Shown here in pieces: positions 8,275-17,398 of a stretch of DNA of 64,000 nt. A program made the position numbers and the translations under genes. Below the pieces are notes generated by a model. That model worked only from the letters and a program-made list of their open reading frames with translations. It ran no database searches and had not been told where the DNA came from. Every line of letters starts with the position of its first letter. Position 1 is the first letter of the stretch. Origin of the DNA: Desertimonas flava (GTDB lineage Bacteria; Actinomycetota; Acidimicrobiia; Acidimicrobiales; Ilumatobacteraceae); contig NZ_QKYK01000023.1 of the NCBI RefSeq assembly GCF_003426815.1, forward strand, positions 29,186 through 93,185, read 5' to 3'.

Positions 8275-9174
8275 ATGGCCACCGCGCTCGGCCCGCGCCG
8301 CAACAAGATGAAACCGGCACGCTGGGCGAGAGAGCTCGGCTGGCGTCACGTCGTCGGCGTCGCCGCCCTCGTGTTCGCCCTGTTCCCGGTGTGGTTCGTG
8401 GTGATCGCCGCGTTCTCCGACAGTGCGTCGCTGAGCAACCAGCGGCTGTGGCCCGAGACGTTCACGCTCCGTCAGCTGCGCACGCTGCTCGACTCGTATC
8501 CGTTCTGGAGCTGGTTCCGCAACTCGCTGGTGATCAGCATCGTCACGTCGGCGTGCACCGTGCTGCTCGCCGCCGCTGCGGCGTTCGCCTTCTCACGTCT
8601 CCGGTTCCGCGGCCGGCGCACCGGATTGCTGTCCTTGCTGCTCGTCCAGATGTTCCCGGCGTCGTTGGCGTTCGTCGCGATCTATCTGATGGTGCGCAAC
8701 CTGCCGAACGCCTTCCCCGGGCTCGGCAACGGATCGACGGCCACGATCATCCTCTTCTACCTGGGCGGTGCGCTGGGCTCGAACGCCTGGCTCATCAAGG
8801 GCTTCTTCGACACGATCCCCAAGGAGCTCGACGAGAGCGCACGGATCGACGGGGCCTCCCACGCCCAGGTGTTCTGGCGCATCATCCTGCCCCTGGCGCT
8901 GCCGGTGCTCGCCATCATCTTCCTCCTGGCCTTCATCTCCGCCCAGGCCGAGTTCCTCGTCGCCTCGGTCGTGCTGTTCGGACAGGACCTCTCGTCGCCG
9001 TCGAAGACGGTGGCGACCGGCCTCCAGGGCCTGCTCGCCGGGGACCGTTACGACCTGCGCTGGGGACCGTTCGCCATCGGCGCGTTGATCGCCTCGATCC
9101 CCGTCGTGTTGTTGTTCCAGTTCCTCCAGCGTTTCATCGTCGGTGGCATCACAGCTGGTGCCGTGAAGGGATAG
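8275..9174 (+). CDS. malG: Maltose/maltodextrin ABC transporter permease MalG
   Basis: Second permease subunit, 299 residues, six predicted membrane helices. The EAA motif is in PKELDESARIDGASHAQVFW, and the C-terminus LFQFLQRFIVGGITAGAVKG is the MalG signature ending that contacts the binding protein in the translocation pathway. The ATG at 8275 lies 2 bp after the malF stop, and the downstream GH13 gene starts 3 bp after its own stop, so all four genes form one tightly packed operon. Confidence 0.92.
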   Translation: MATALGPRRNKMKPARWARELGWRHVVGVAALVFALFPVWFVVIAAFSDSASLSNQRLWPETFTLRQLRTLLDSYPFWSWFRNSLVISIVTSACTVLLAAAAAFAFSRLRFRGRRTGLLSLLLVQMFPASLAFVAIYLMVRNLPNAFPGLGNGSTATIILFYLGGALGSNAWLIKGFFDTIPKELDESARIDGASHAQVFWRIILPLALPVLAIIFLLAFISAQAEFLVASVVLFGQDLSSPSKTVATGLQGLLAGDRYDLRWGPFAIGALIASIPVVLLFQFLQRFIVGGITAGAVKG

Positions 9175-9177
9175 TCC

Positions 9178-11049
9178 ATGAGCCTCGCCGCCAACCCGCA
9201 CCACGACGGGTCCGCCGCCTACCTCGCCAACGAAGCGCCCGGACTGGGCGAGCGCGTGTCGGTACGGCTGCGGGTGCCGGCGTCGTTCGGCGCCACCGAC
9301 GTGCACGTGCGCAGCGTGGCCGACGGCGAGCCGCACTACTCGATGGCGTCGGTCGTCGAGACCGAGCCGGGTGAGGGCGGCGCCGTCTGGTGGGAGGGCG
9401 AGGTGCGCGCGGTCAACCCGGTCACGCCCTATCGCTTCCTCGTCGAGACGCCGTCGGGCCCCCGCTGGGTCAACGGCCGCGGCACGTCGGCGATCGATGT
9501 CGCCGACCGCGACGACTTCGTGCTGTCGACCCACGAGCCGCCCCCGGCCTGGCTCGCCGACGCCGTGGCGTATCAAGTGTTCCCCGACCGGTTCGCCCGG
9601 TCCCGCGCGTCGCTCGACGCGCCCGACGTGCCGGTGGACGGCGACTGGCCCATCGAGTCGGACTGGGACGACCCGATCGACCCCGATTGGAAGCAGTCGG
9701 TGCGGCAGCTCTATCGCGGCGACCTCGCCGGCGTGCGGGAACGCCTCGACCACCTGGAACGGCTCGGCGTGAATCTCGTGTACCTGACGCCCGTGTTCCC
9801 GGCCCGGTCGAGCCATCGCTACGACGCGTCGACGTTCGACGAGGTCGACCCGGTGCTCGGTGGCGACGCTGCCCTCGCTGCTCTCACCGACGCCGCCCAC
9901 GCCCGCGGCATCCGCGTGATCGGCGACCTCACGACGAACCACTCCGGTGACCACCACCGCTGGTTCCAGGCGGCGCAGGCCGATGCCAGCTCGCCCGAGG
10001 CGTCGTACTACACGTTCCGCCACCACCCCCACGACTACGTCGCCTGGTTCGACGTGCCCTCCCTCCCGAAGTTCGATCTCCGATCGCCGGCGTTGCGCGA
10101 TCGTCTCGTCCGCGGCGCCGACTCGATCGCCGGCCGGTGGCTCCGCGGGCCGTCCGGACCTGACGATCGCCGGCGGCGCGACGCCGGCCTGGACGGCTGG
10201 CGGATCGACGTCGCCAACATGACGGGACGGCTGGGCGAGGTCGACGTCAACCACGACGTCTTCCGCGACGTCCGCGAGACGATGCGGCAGGTGAAGCCCG
10301 ACGCCTGGCTGGTGGCCGAGCATTGCTACGACGCCACGACCGATCTCACCGGCGACGGCTGGCACGGCGTGATGGCCTACTCGTGGTTCACCAGGCCGGT
10401 GTGGAGCTGGCTGGCCCGGCCCGACGCCCGCCTGATGGGCGTGCCCGGTCCGCTGCCGCGGATCGGCGGCGACGGCCTCGCCGCGTCGCAGCAGGCGCTC
10501 ACCGCCGGCGTGCCCTGGCGCTCGGTGGCGGCGAGCATGACGCTGCTCGCCAGCCACGACACCTCCCGCTTCGCATCGGTGGCCGTGTCCCCAGCCCACC
10601 AGCTCGTCGGCATCGGGCTGCTGCTCACGTCCGTGGGCGTGCCGATGGTGTTCGCCGGCGACGAGGTCGGTGTCACCGGCGCCGACTCCAACCTCGCCCG
10701 GGCCCCGTTCCCGTGGGACGAGTCGCGGTGGGACCGCGGCCTGCTCGACGCCTACCGCGACCTCATCGCCGTCCGCCGGTCGAGCGACGCCCTGCGGCGC
10801 GGCGGCCTGCGGTTCGTCGCCGCTGGGCCCGACTCCCTGGCGTTCGTGCGCGAAACCGCCGACGAGCAGGTGCTGGTGCTGGCCTCGCGTGCCGCCCACG
10901 AGCCGTTGCGCGTGCGCGCGGCGGAGATCGGCCCACACCGCCGCGCCGAGCGCCTCTACGGCGACGGCGACGTGAGGTTCGACGCCTCGACCGGCGCGGT
11001 CGAGCTGCCGGGCGCCGGACCGTCGTTCGCGATCTGGCGCCTCGGCTGA
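9178..11049 (+). CDS. GH13 alpha-glucosidase/cyclomaltodextrinase-type hydrolase
   Basis: A cytoplasmic GH13 enzyme of 623 residues without a signal peptide. Residues 1-115 resemble the N-terminal beta-domain of neopullulanase/cyclomaltodextrinase enzymes; the barrel begins at VAYQVFPDRFARS. The four conserved regions are visible: DLTTNHS (D250, H255 region), GWRIDVAN (R342, nucleophile D344), AEH (acid/base E381) and ASHD (H459, D460). It should hydrolyse imported maltodextrins to glucose and maltose, matching the malEFG genes just upstream. Substrate choice within this subgroup (linear dextrin, cyclodextrin, pullulan) cannot be assigned. The convergent PPOX gene ends only 3 bp beyond its stop. 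Confidence 0.88.
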   Translation: MSLAANPHHDGSAAYLANEAPGLGERVSVRLRVPASFGATDVHVRSVADGEPHYSMASVVETEPGEGGAVWWEGEVRAVNPVTPYRFLVETPSGPRWVNGRGTSAIDVADRDDFVLSTHEPPPAWLADAVAYQVFPDRFARSRASLDAPDVPVDGDWPIESDWDDPIDPDWKQSVRQLYRGDLAGVRERLDHLERLGVNLVYLTPVFPARSSHRYDASTFDEVDPVLGGDAALAALTDAAHARGIRVIGDLTTNHSGDHHRWFQAAQADASSPEASYYTFRHHPHDYVAWFDVPSLPKFDLRSPALRDRLVRGADSIAGRWLRGPSGPDDRRRRDAGLDGWRIDVANMTGRLGEVDVNHDVFRDVRETMRQVKPDAWLVAEHCYDATTDLTGDGWHGVMAYSWFTRPVWSWLARPDARLMGVPGPLPRIGGDGLAASQQALTAGVPWRSVAASMTLLASHDTSRFASVAVSPAHQLVGIGLLLTSVGVPMVFAGDEVGVTGADSNLARAPFPWDESRWDRGLLDAYRDLIAVRRSSDALRRGGLRFVAAGPDSLAFVRETADEQVLVLASRAAHEPLRVRAAEIGPHRRAERLYGDGDVRFDASTGAVELPGAGPSFAIWRLG

Positions 11050-11052
11050 TCC

Positions 11053-11445
11053 TCAGCCGGTCCGGCCGAGGACGCGGTCGACAGTGATCTCGATGGCCAC
11101 CCGGTCGGGGCGGTCGCCGGGCTGGCGGTAGCGGGCGGCGTACCCGGCGACGGCTGCCGCGACGCCGTCGCTGTCGGTGACGAGCCGGGCCGGCCCCTCC
11201 AGGGTGAGCCACCGGCCGCCGTCGACCTGGGACACGGCAGCGCGGCCGCCACGTGCGGCGTTGCGCGCCTTCTGGCTCGGGGCGAACGTGATGACCCGGG
11301 CGACGCCGGCCTCCCGATCGAAGCTGAACCCGACGGCGACCACGTGCGGCGACCCGTCGGCACGCAGGGTGGTGAGTGTGGCGAGGTGGGACTCGGTGAG
11401 GAAGGCGAGGTCGGCGTCGGTGAGGTCGGCAACGGTGCGCGTCAT
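11053..11445 (-). CDS. PPOX-class (F420-type) oxidoreductase
   Basis: A 130-residue split beta-barrel protein of the pyridoxamine-phosphate-oxidase-like superfamily. The opening LTDADLAFLTESHLATLTTL, then RADGSPHVVAVGFSFD and ITFAPSQKARNAARG, match the small actinobacterial F420-dependent (Rv1155-like) members that bind flavin or F420 at a dimer interface. The natural substrate is unknown. A CATGAT -10-like box ends 6 nt before the ATG and there is no Shine-Dalgarno, suggesting a leaderless message. Convergent with the GH13 gene. Confidence 0.8.
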   Translation of the reverse strand: MTRTVADLTDADLAFLTESHLATLTTLRADGSPHVVAVGFSFDREAGVARVITFAPSQKARNAARGGRAAVSQVDGGRWLTLEGPARLVTDSDGVAAAVAGYAARYRQPGDRPDRVAIEITVDRVLGRTG

Positions 11446-11496
11446 CCCGAGATCATGCCGCGCCGGCGGCCGGCCACCGTGTTCGTCACGCCTGCG

Positions 11497-12348
11497 TCAG
11501 GCGTAGCGGCGCAGCGCGGCGAGGGCGGCGGCCCCGTACGAGCCTCCGAACTTGACGGCGTGCACCAGCAGCGGCGGGAGCTGATACCACGGCACCCGAT
11601 CGCGCCAGCCGTCGCTCAGCGGGAAGGCCTCGTCGTACGCCGCGAACACGCAGTCGCCGAACCCGCCGAAGAGCTGCATCATCGCCAGATCGAGCTCGCG
11701 GTGCCCCCAGTGCGCCGCTGGGTCGATGAGCCAACTGCGACCGTGCGCATCGATCAGCCGGTTCCCGGCCCACAGATCGCCGTGCACCAGCGCCGGCGGT
11801 TCCGCCGGGCCGCAGAGCTCCGCCGCCCGGGGAGCGAGACGGTCCACGAGGTCCCGGGCTGCTGCATCGAGTCGACCAGAGGCGATCGCCGTCTCGGTGA
11901 GCGGCATGACACGGCGGTGAAAGAAGAGCTCGACCCACGTGGAGGTCGGCGTGAGGTCGACGGGCTGGGAACCGAGGAATCCCGCCGGTGCGCCGTCGAC
12001 GGCCCCGAACGTGTCATGGGTCGTGCGGTGGAGGGCGGCGAGCTCGGCCCCGAACTCGCGCTCGGTGCCGGCCGACCTCGGTCCCGGCTCGATCCATTCC
12101 AGGACGAGACCGGCCGGGGACTCGCGGACGACCTCCGGCACTCGTGCTGCGCCTGCGGCTCGCAGCGCGCGTAGGCCGGCCGCCTCGCGCTCGAAGAGGC
12201 CGGGGCTGGGATCCGGGTGCCACTTGAGGAACAGCGGGCCGCTCGTCGTGTCGAGGCGGAACGCCCGGGCGACGTCGCCGCCCGACAGGAGAGTGGCCGA
12301 CGCGATCTCGATGCCCGCGGTGAGGTCGGCGGGCAGCGGACTCGTCAT
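11497..12348 (-). CDS. Fructosamine kinase family protein
   Basis: A 283-residue aminoglycoside-phosphotransferase-fold kinase. It opens with a short ATP-lid (SATLLSGGDVARAFRLDT, then LFLKWHPDPSPG with the ATP lysine), has the catalytic Brenner motif LVHGDLWAGN at about 190, and the metal-binding IDPAAHWGHRELDLAMMQLF. Family members phosphorylate fructosamine or ribulosamine adducts on proteins so that glycation can be reversed. The ATG at 12348 overlaps the stop codon of the upstream phosphatase gene (ATGA). The related phosphatase/kinase pairing (YfkJ-YtkL-type) supports a protein-deglycation module in which the phosphatase acts on the phosphorylated adduct; that link is known in other bacteria and is inferred here. 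Confidence 0.87.
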   Translation of the reverse strand: MTSPLPADLTAGIEIASATLLSGGDVARAFRLDTTSGPLFLKWHPDPSPGLFEREAAGLRALRAAGAARVPEVVRESPAGLVLEWIEPGPRSAGTEREFGAELAALHRTTHDTFGAVDGAPAGFLGSQPVDLTPTSTWVELFFHRRVMPLTETAIASGRLDAAARDLVDRLAPRAAELCGPAEPPALVHGDLWAGNRLIDAHGRSWLIDPAAHWGHRELDLAMMQLFGGFGDCVFAAYDEAFPLSDGWRDRVPWYQLPPLLVHAVKFGGSYGAAALAALRRYA

Positions 12349-12791
12349 GCCGGTTCGGCGGCGGTGGCGATCCGGTCGAGCAGCTCGCCGCACTGCTCCT
12401 CGAGTTGGTCCCACATCTCGGCGTAGGCCGACGGCGGATGTCCCCACGGGTCGGCGACGGCGGGCTCGAGCGTGACGATGCGGCCGAGGTCGGCACCCGC
12501 AGGGGCCATCCGCTCGAGGTTCCGGGCCGTCGACCCGTCCACCGCCACGAGGAGATCGAACTGCCGGAAGTCGCCGTCGGTCACCTGCCGGGCCCGGTGG
12601 TCGATCGGCACCCCACGCCGCCTCGCCTCGGCGAGGGTGTGCTGATGCGGCGTCTCGCCGATGTGGTAGTCGGAGGTACCCGCCGAGTCGACCTCGACCG
12701 CCACGCCACGGTCGGCGGCGAGGGCGGCGAACACCGCCTCGGCGGCAGGGGAGCGGCAGATGTTGCCGAGGCAGACGAACAGCACTCGCAT
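12345..12791 (-). CDS. Low-molecular-weight protein-tyrosine phosphatase family
   Basis: A complete 148-residue LMW-PTP. The P-loop is VCLGNICRSP (C-x5-R-S, residues 7-16) and the general-acid aspartate lies in VADPWGHPPSAY. It starts at an ATG with CATGCT 7 nt upstream and no Shine-Dalgarno. Translation is coupled to the fructosamine kinase by a 4-bp overlap, so a deglycation role is as likely as tyrosine dephosphorylation. Confidence 0.9.
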   Translation of the reverse strand: MRVLFVCLGNICRSPAAEAVFAALAADRGVAVEVDSAGTSDYHIGETPHQHTLAEARRRGVPIDHRARQVTDGDFRQFDLLVAVDGSTARNLERMAPAGADLGRIVTLEPAVADPWGHPPSAYAEMWDQLEEQCGELLDRIATAAEPA

Positions 12792-12915
12792 GATTCACAG
12801 CATGCCAGCGGTCGTCGGGCGATCTCACCGGTGCGCCATCGCCACGCGGTCGTGCGCGGGAGGAAAATCACAAAATGACCGTACATGTGTGTCACATCTA
12901 GTGTGAGCATTCGGC

Positions 12916-12921
12916 TACAGT
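12916..12921 (+). promoter_or_regulatory. -10 box of leaderless DUF222/HNH gene
   Basis: TACAGT ends 6 nt before the ATG at 12928 and no Shine-Dalgarno is present, the spacing expected when transcription starts on the start codon. The preceding 12840-12912 stretch is locally AT-richer than the rest of the window. Confidence 0.5.
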
Positions 12922-12927
12922 GTGCAG

Positions 12928-14460
12928 ATGGGAACCAGCGTGCTCGACGAGATCCGTGAAGATCTCCGCGATACGGAGCTGGCCGGACATATCAGGGAAT
13001 GTATCAGGGAATCGGCGCCGCTCGGCACGCCGACGGCAACGGCGTTCTTCGACCAGGCCGATTGGTTCGCCGAGCACGTCGCGTCCCGGGCGTCAGAGTT
13101 GGCCGAACATCTAAATGAACGTGGTTTCACGACATTCTTTGCTGCTCTCGAACGGGTCCGCCGATCGCTCGAAGCGGCGTCGGCCGTCGCCTTCAACGCC
13201 GTCGCCGAACGCGAGGTGCACCTCGTCGAGGGCCACCGCTCACCCCAGGCGTTCCTGCAGGGCTCCGTCAACCTCTCCAACCGGGAACGCGCAGAACGCC
13301 AGCAGATCGCCGCCCTCGTCGAGTTCTGTCCCCGAGCCGGCGACCTGCTCGCCGACGGCACCCTCCCGGTTGGGCACGCCCATGCCTTGGGTCAGTTGGT
13401 CGTCAACGACCGCATCTCTCGAGACGAACTGACGGCGGTGATGCCGGCGTTCTTGATGACCGCCAACCTCACGCCGCACGACGTGTACGCCAGGCGCGTC
13501 CGGTCGTGGGGCCGCTGCCACGATCAGGACGGCTCACCACCGGATCCCGACGTGACGCACCGGCGGCGCAACGTCAGGCTGTCGAACGTCCTGGACATGT
13601 TCGTGCTGGAAGGCCGCTTCGGGGCAGTGCAAGGGGCCAAGCTGGAGGCGATCCTCAGGGCCTTCGAGGACATCGAGTTCGACCGCGACTGGCAGGCGGC
13701 CAAGGTGGTCCACGGCGACGACACCTGCGTCGCCCACCTCGCCCGGACCCCGCAGCAACGCCGCGCCGACGCCTTGGAGGCCATCTTCCTCGCGGCGATC
13801 GGGCAGGGCACCGCCAAGGACGTCGAGATCATCGTCAACATCGTCACCGATGCCACCACCTTCTCGCAGGCCGCCGCCCGAGCCGCAGGGGCCGCGCGGG
13901 CTGCACAGACCGCCGCGCCAACCGACTCCGACAGCAGCGCAGGCGACTACAGCTGCTCGCCGGCGGACGACCAGCCAGCCATCGACGACACGACCGATGG
14001 CGACGACGGCGACACGGTGCCGTCGCCATCGGCGGTCACGGCGCAGCGGCGGTTCTGTCACACCAGCGATGGTGTCGACATCGGTCCGCTGTACGCCGTG
14101 CAGGCTGCGCTCGACGGCTACTTCCGCGCCCTGCTCGTGGGCGACGACGGGGTGATCATCAATCAGGGTCGCAAGCGGCGCTTCTTCGATGGCAACGCTC
14201 GGGTCGCTGCCCGGCTGCAGGCCGGCCTCGACCAGCTCCACCGATGTAGCTCGCCCGGATGCCGGGCCCGCCCACGCCACATCGACCACGCCACCGAATG
14301 GGCCTCACCCGAACGCGGCCGTACCGACCTCGCCAACGCCAATCCCGACTGCGGCCACCACAACCTGTGGAAGACGAAGCACGGCTACCGCGTGCGCCGC
14401 GACGAGTACGGCAACCTCCGCACCTACCGGCCCGACGGCAGCGAACTCCGCCCCTACTGA
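12928..14460 (+). CDS. DUF222/HNH endonuclease (13E12-type)
   Basis: A 510-residue member of the DUF222 family with a C-terminal HNH domain. The N-terminal DUF222 helical part includes ERVRRSLEAASAVAFNAVAE and GTLPVGHAHALGQLVV. A low-complexity acidic linker lies at about 320-370 (SDSSAGDYS, DDTTDGDDGD). The HNH zinc-binding site is visible: CSSPGCRARPRHIDH, then the NANPDCGHHN pair of C and H residues. These proteins are multicopy in many actinobacteria and are sometimes called 13E12 repeat proteins; their biological role is unknown. The start at 12928 is preferred to the GTG at 12922 because of the leaderless -10 spacing. A second, distinct copy starts at 63033. Confidence 0.88.
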   Translation: MGTSVLDEIREDLRDTELAGHIRECIRESAPLGTPTATAFFDQADWFAEHVASRASELAEHLNERGFTTFFAALERVRRSLEAASAVAFNAVAEREVHLVEGHRSPQAFLQGSVNLSNRERAERQQIAALVEFCPRAGDLLADGTLPVGHAHALGQLVVNDRISRDELTAVMPAFLMTANLTPHDVYARRVRSWGRCHDQDGSPPDPDVTHRRRNVRLSNVLDMFVLEGRFGAVQGAKLEAILRAFEDIEFDRDWQAAKVVHGDDTCVAHLARTPQQRRADALEAIFLAAIGQGTAKDVEIIVNIVTDATTFSQAAARAAGAARAAQTAAPTDSDSSAGDYSCSPADDQPAIDDTTDGDDGDTVPSPSAVTAQRRFCHTSDGVDIGPLYAVQAALDGYFRALLVGDDGVIINQGRKRRFFDGNARVAARLQAGLDQLHRCSSPGCRARPRHIDHATEWASPERGRTDLANANPDCGHHNLWKTKHGYRVRRDEYGNLRTYRPDGSELRPY

Positions 14461-14547
14461 TCGCCGCGAGACCGGTCGGGGCCGTGGTGAGACATGGGTG
14501 AGAACTGGTGTGTGAGATCGGCCCGAGTCGTTGCAGACTGGCGGGCG

Positions 14548-15240
14548 ATGACCCCCCACGACGCGGAACCGGTGGACCCCGCGCGGCGCCGGGAGATCGT
14601 CTCGGCCGTCCTCACCCTCGCCGCCGCCGTCGGTCTCGTCGGCCTGGTGTTCGGCGTCGGGTGCGTCGCCGCCGGCGCCAGCGTGACGCAGACGTGCGTG
14701 ATGTCGCTCCTCGTGTTCACCGGCGCGTCGCAGTTCAGCCTCGTCAGCGAGGTGGCGTCGGGGAGCACCGGGGCGGCGGCGCTCGGCGGCGCCGTCCTGC
14801 TGTCGGCGCGCAACACCGTGTACGGCCTGGCGATGTCCCGCGTCGTCACCGGCTCGCTCGGCATCCGCCTGCTCGCCGCCCAACTGACGATCGACGAGTC
14901 CACCGCGGTCGCCGCCGCCCAACCCGATCCGGCGTCGCGGCGACTCGCCTTCTGGTTGACCGGCGGATCGATCTACGTCTTCTGGAACATCGCCACGCTC
15001 GTCGGCGCCCTCATCGGATCGGGTGTCGACATCCAGACATGGGGCCTCGACGTGGCGTTCCCGGCGGCGTTCGTGGCGATGCTCGCGCCGCACCTGCGCA
15101 CCCGTCGCGGCCTGGTCGCGGGCCTGTTGGGCGCGGTCATCTGCCTCAGCCTCATCCCGCTCACCCCGGCCGGCGTGCCCGTGTTGTGCGCCGCGGCGGC
15201 GATCCTCATCGGCCTCGAGCACCCGGGGGCGGCGCGATGA
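14548..15240 (+). CDS. azlC: AzlC-type branched-chain amino acid exporter, large subunit
   Basis: A 230-residue integral membrane protein of the AzlC (LIV-E) family. It has the motif LLVFTGASQFSLVSEVASG, then LLSARNTVYGLAMS in the next helix, with about five to seven hydrophobic segments. With its partner AzlD it exports branched-chain amino acids or analogues such as azaleucine. Start at ATG 14548; an earlier in-frame ATG at 14494 would add a charged tail with no family match. The downstream azlD start overlaps its stop (ATGA). Confidence 0.88.
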   Translation: MTPHDAEPVDPARRREIVSAVLTLAAAVGLVGLVFGVGCVAAGASVTQTCVMSLLVFTGASQFSLVSEVASGSTGAAALGGAVLLSARNTVYGLAMSRVVTGSLGIRLLAAQLTIDESTAVAAAQPDPASRRLAFWLTGGSIYVFWNIATLVGALIGSGVDIQTWGLDVAFPAAFVAMLAPHLRTRRGLVAGLLGAVICLSLIPLTPAGVPVLCAAAAILIGLEHPGAAR

Positions 15241-15536
15241 CGTGGGGACTGATCCTGGTCCTGGCCGCCGTGGCGTTCGGCTTCAAGGTGCTCGGCCTGG
15301 TGATCATCGGGTCACGACGGCTGCCGGCACCACTCGAGCGATGCCTGGCGCTCGTCCCCGCCGCCCTGCTCACCGCGCTGATCGCCAAGGACACGTTCTC
15401 GACGGGTCAGGACCTCGTGCTCGACGAGCGGGCCGCCGGCATCGCGGTCGCGGTGATCGCGGCGTGGCGCAAGGCTCCGTTCGTCGTCGTCGTGGTCCTC
15501 GCCGCCGCGACGACCGCCTTGCTCCGTCAGCTGTAG
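15237..15536 (+). CDS. azlD: AzlD-type exporter, small subunit
   Basis: A 99-residue membrane protein with three to four hydrophobic helices, beginning MTWGLILVLAAVAFGFKVLG. PAPLERCLALVPAALLTALI is the conserved AzlD segment. It overlaps azlC by 4 bp, so translation is coupled and a 1:1 complex is likely. A short GCGCC-GCC-GGCGC hairpin (15536-15548) separates it from the convergent galT. Confidence 0.87.
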   Translation: MTWGLILVLAAVAFGFKVLGLVIIGSRRLPAPLERCLALVPAALLTALIAKDTFSTGQDLVLDERAAGIAVAVIAAWRKAPFVVVVVLAAATTALLRQL

Positions 15537-15549
15537 CGCCGCCGGCGCG

Positions 15550-16524
15550 TCAGGCGGTGGCGCGGACGCTGCGCAGGCTCTCGGCGGCCGACTCGGGATC
15601 GACGACGTTGATCATCACGCCGGTGCCCCGCTCGAACCCGGCCTGCGTGACGAGGTTGGGCCACAGGTGCACGTGCCAGTGGTACTCGCCGGCGTGCTCG
15701 TGGGGCGCGCTGTGCACGCCGAGGTTGAACGACACGTCGCCGAGCGCCGAGTTGAGCTGACCGACGGCGTCGCGGATGGCGACACCCATGGCGTCGAGGC
15801 TGCGGTCATCGGCATGCTGCAGGTGGCCCTCGTGGCGACGCGGCATCAGCAGCAGCTCGTAGGGGGCGCCGCTCCAGAACGGGGCGACGGCGACAACGTC
15901 GTCGTTGGCGAACACGACTCGTTCGCCGGTGGTCTCCTCGGCCTCGATGGTGGTGCAGATGACGCAGCCACCGGCGAAGCGGGCGAACGCGCGCTCCTCG
16001 TCGAGCATCTCGGTGGGCACGAACGGCAGACCGAGGATCTGGGCGTGCGGGTGCGCCAGCGACGCGCCCGCTTCGCGGCCGTGGTTGACGATGACCTGGG
16101 TGTACCGGACACCGGTGGCCCCGGCGTGGTCGGCAAGGCGGCGCTTGAGCGCCTGCATCATCGCTGCCGCGTGGTGATCGCTGAGGTACTGGAGGCCCGA
16201 CTGGTGATCGGGCGTGTAGATGAACACCTCGTGGATGCCCGTCGCGTCGGCGGTGACGTGCACCGGGCCGACGTGGTGGACCACGAATCCGGTGTCGCCG
16301 TAGAACGCCGGGTAGATGTTCGGCACGACGCGCATCTGCCAGTGGCCGCCCTCGTCGACGGTCTCGAGGGCCGGCAGTGTCGCTTCCTCGTTGCCCGGGC
16401 AGAACGGGCACGGCCGCCCCGGATCGGTCTCGAGGGCGTGATCGCGTGGCGCGAAGTCGTTGGGCCGCGCGGCTCGGTCGGAAACGATAGTCACCCACCG
16501 GCCGTTGAGCGGATTGAGCCGCAT
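15550..16524 (-). CDS. galT: Galactose-1-phosphate uridylyltransferase
   Basis: Leloir-pathway enzyme that exchanges UMP between UDP-glucose and galactose 1-phosphate; 324 residues. The N-terminus MRLNPLNGRWVTIVSDRAAR is the canonical start, so the ATG at 16524 was chosen over an in-frame GTG at 16563. CPFCPGN supplies two zinc ligands, and AHPHAQILGLPFVP carries the HPH uridylylated-histidine motif. No galK or galE lies in the window. A CACTGT box lies 7 nt before the ATG and there is no Shine-Dalgarno. Confidence 0.92.
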   Translation of the reverse strand: MRLNPLNGRWVTIVSDRAARPNDFAPRDHALETDPGRPCPFCPGNEEATLPALETVDEGGHWQMRVVPNIYPAFYGDTGFVVHHVGPVHVTADATGIHEVFIYTPDHQSGLQYLSDHHAAAMMQALKRRLADHAGATGVRYTQVIVNHGREAGASLAHPHAQILGLPFVPTEMLDEERAFARFAGGCVICTTIEAEETTGERVVFANDDVVAVAPFWSGAPYELLLMPRRHEGHLQHADDRSLDAMGVAIRDAVGQLNSALGDVSFNLGVHSAPHEHAGEYHWHVHLWPNLVTQAGFERGTGVMINVVDPESAAESLRSVRATA

Positions 16525-16602
16525 CTGTCTCACAGTGCTGTTCAGGATACGTCGGTTACCCACCGGTAGGGGCGATTACCGGTGCACGAGTTCACGAGCG
16601 CC

Positions 16603-17331
16603 TCACGCCGGCCGGCGGTAGACGCTCACGTGGCGCGGGCTGGCGTCGGGGTCGAACGGTTCGCCGGCGACGTCCTCGAGGCGCCGGTCGAGCGACAGGC
16701 CGGCGTCGGCGGCGAACGTGTCCAGCTCGTCGGGCGTCGAGTACCGCAACGAATAGGGGCGGAGGCGGACCGGCTCACCGTCGCGGAGCTCGACGTGCTG
16801 GCCGTCCACGGTTTGGCGCAGCGGGTCGGTCATCGTGACCGACAGCACCACGCTCGACGCCGTCATCGACCGCAGCGCCACGTCGGAGCCGGCGCGAGGA
16901 GGATCGGACGGGACGAAGGCCTCCACCACGAACGCCCCGCCCGGCGCGAGCACTCCGGCCACCGCCGAGAAGCACGCTGCCTGGCGGGCCGGGTCGGTGA
17001 GCATGAACAGCGAGTTGTAGGCCACCAGCACGACGTCGAACGGCCCGGGGGGCATGGCGTCGACCATGTCGCCGATGACGACCGTGACGAGGCCCTCGGG
17101 ATCGTTGGCGGCGAGGACGGCCAGCATGTCGGGGCTGATGTCGACCCCGGTGACGAGATGGCCGCGGCGGGCGAGCGGGAGAGCGAGGCGGCCGGTGCCG
17201 ACGGCGAGCTCGAGCACGCGCAGCGGCCGCGCCGGGACCAGCGACTCGAGGAGCGTCACCGTGTCGGTGACGCTGCTGACGCCCTCGTACCACTCGTCGT
17301 ACACGTCGGCGAACCCCTCGCCGTACGACAT
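16603..17331 (-). CDS. Class I SAM-dependent methyltransferase
   Basis: A 242-residue Rossmann methyltransferase. Motif I is VLELAVGTGRLALPLARRGH, followed by GVDISPDML (adenine-binding acidic residue region) and PGPFDVVLVAYNSLFML. The ATG at 17331 has AAGGGG 9 nt upstream and starts MSYGEGFADVYDEWY, the usual family start; two earlier in-frame ATGs are less supported. Divergent from the cysteine desulfurase gene with about 68 bp between. The substrate is not predictable. Confidence 0.8.
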   Translation of the reverse strand: MSYGEGFADVYDEWYEGVSSVTDTVTLLESLVPARPLRVLELAVGTGRLALPLARRGHLVTGVDISPDMLAVLAANDPEGLVTVVIGDMVDAMPPGPFDVVLVAYNSLFMLTDPARQAACFSAVAGVLAPGGAFVVEAFVPSDPPRAGSDVALRSMTASSVVLSVTMTDPLRQTVDGQHVELRDGEPVRLRPYSLRYSTPDELDTFAADAGLSLDRRLEDVAGEPFDPDASPRHVSVYRRPA

Positions 17332-17398
17332 TGCGTCATACCCCTTCACGCCCGCCATTCTGCTGGCCCGGGCGGCGGCGGGCATAGCCTGGATCGCC

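Noticed and set aside
17054..17398. Upstream extension of the cysteine desulfurase to 17054
   Set aside because: The extra sequence is antisense to the methyltransferase gene and not part of the PLP enzyme fold.
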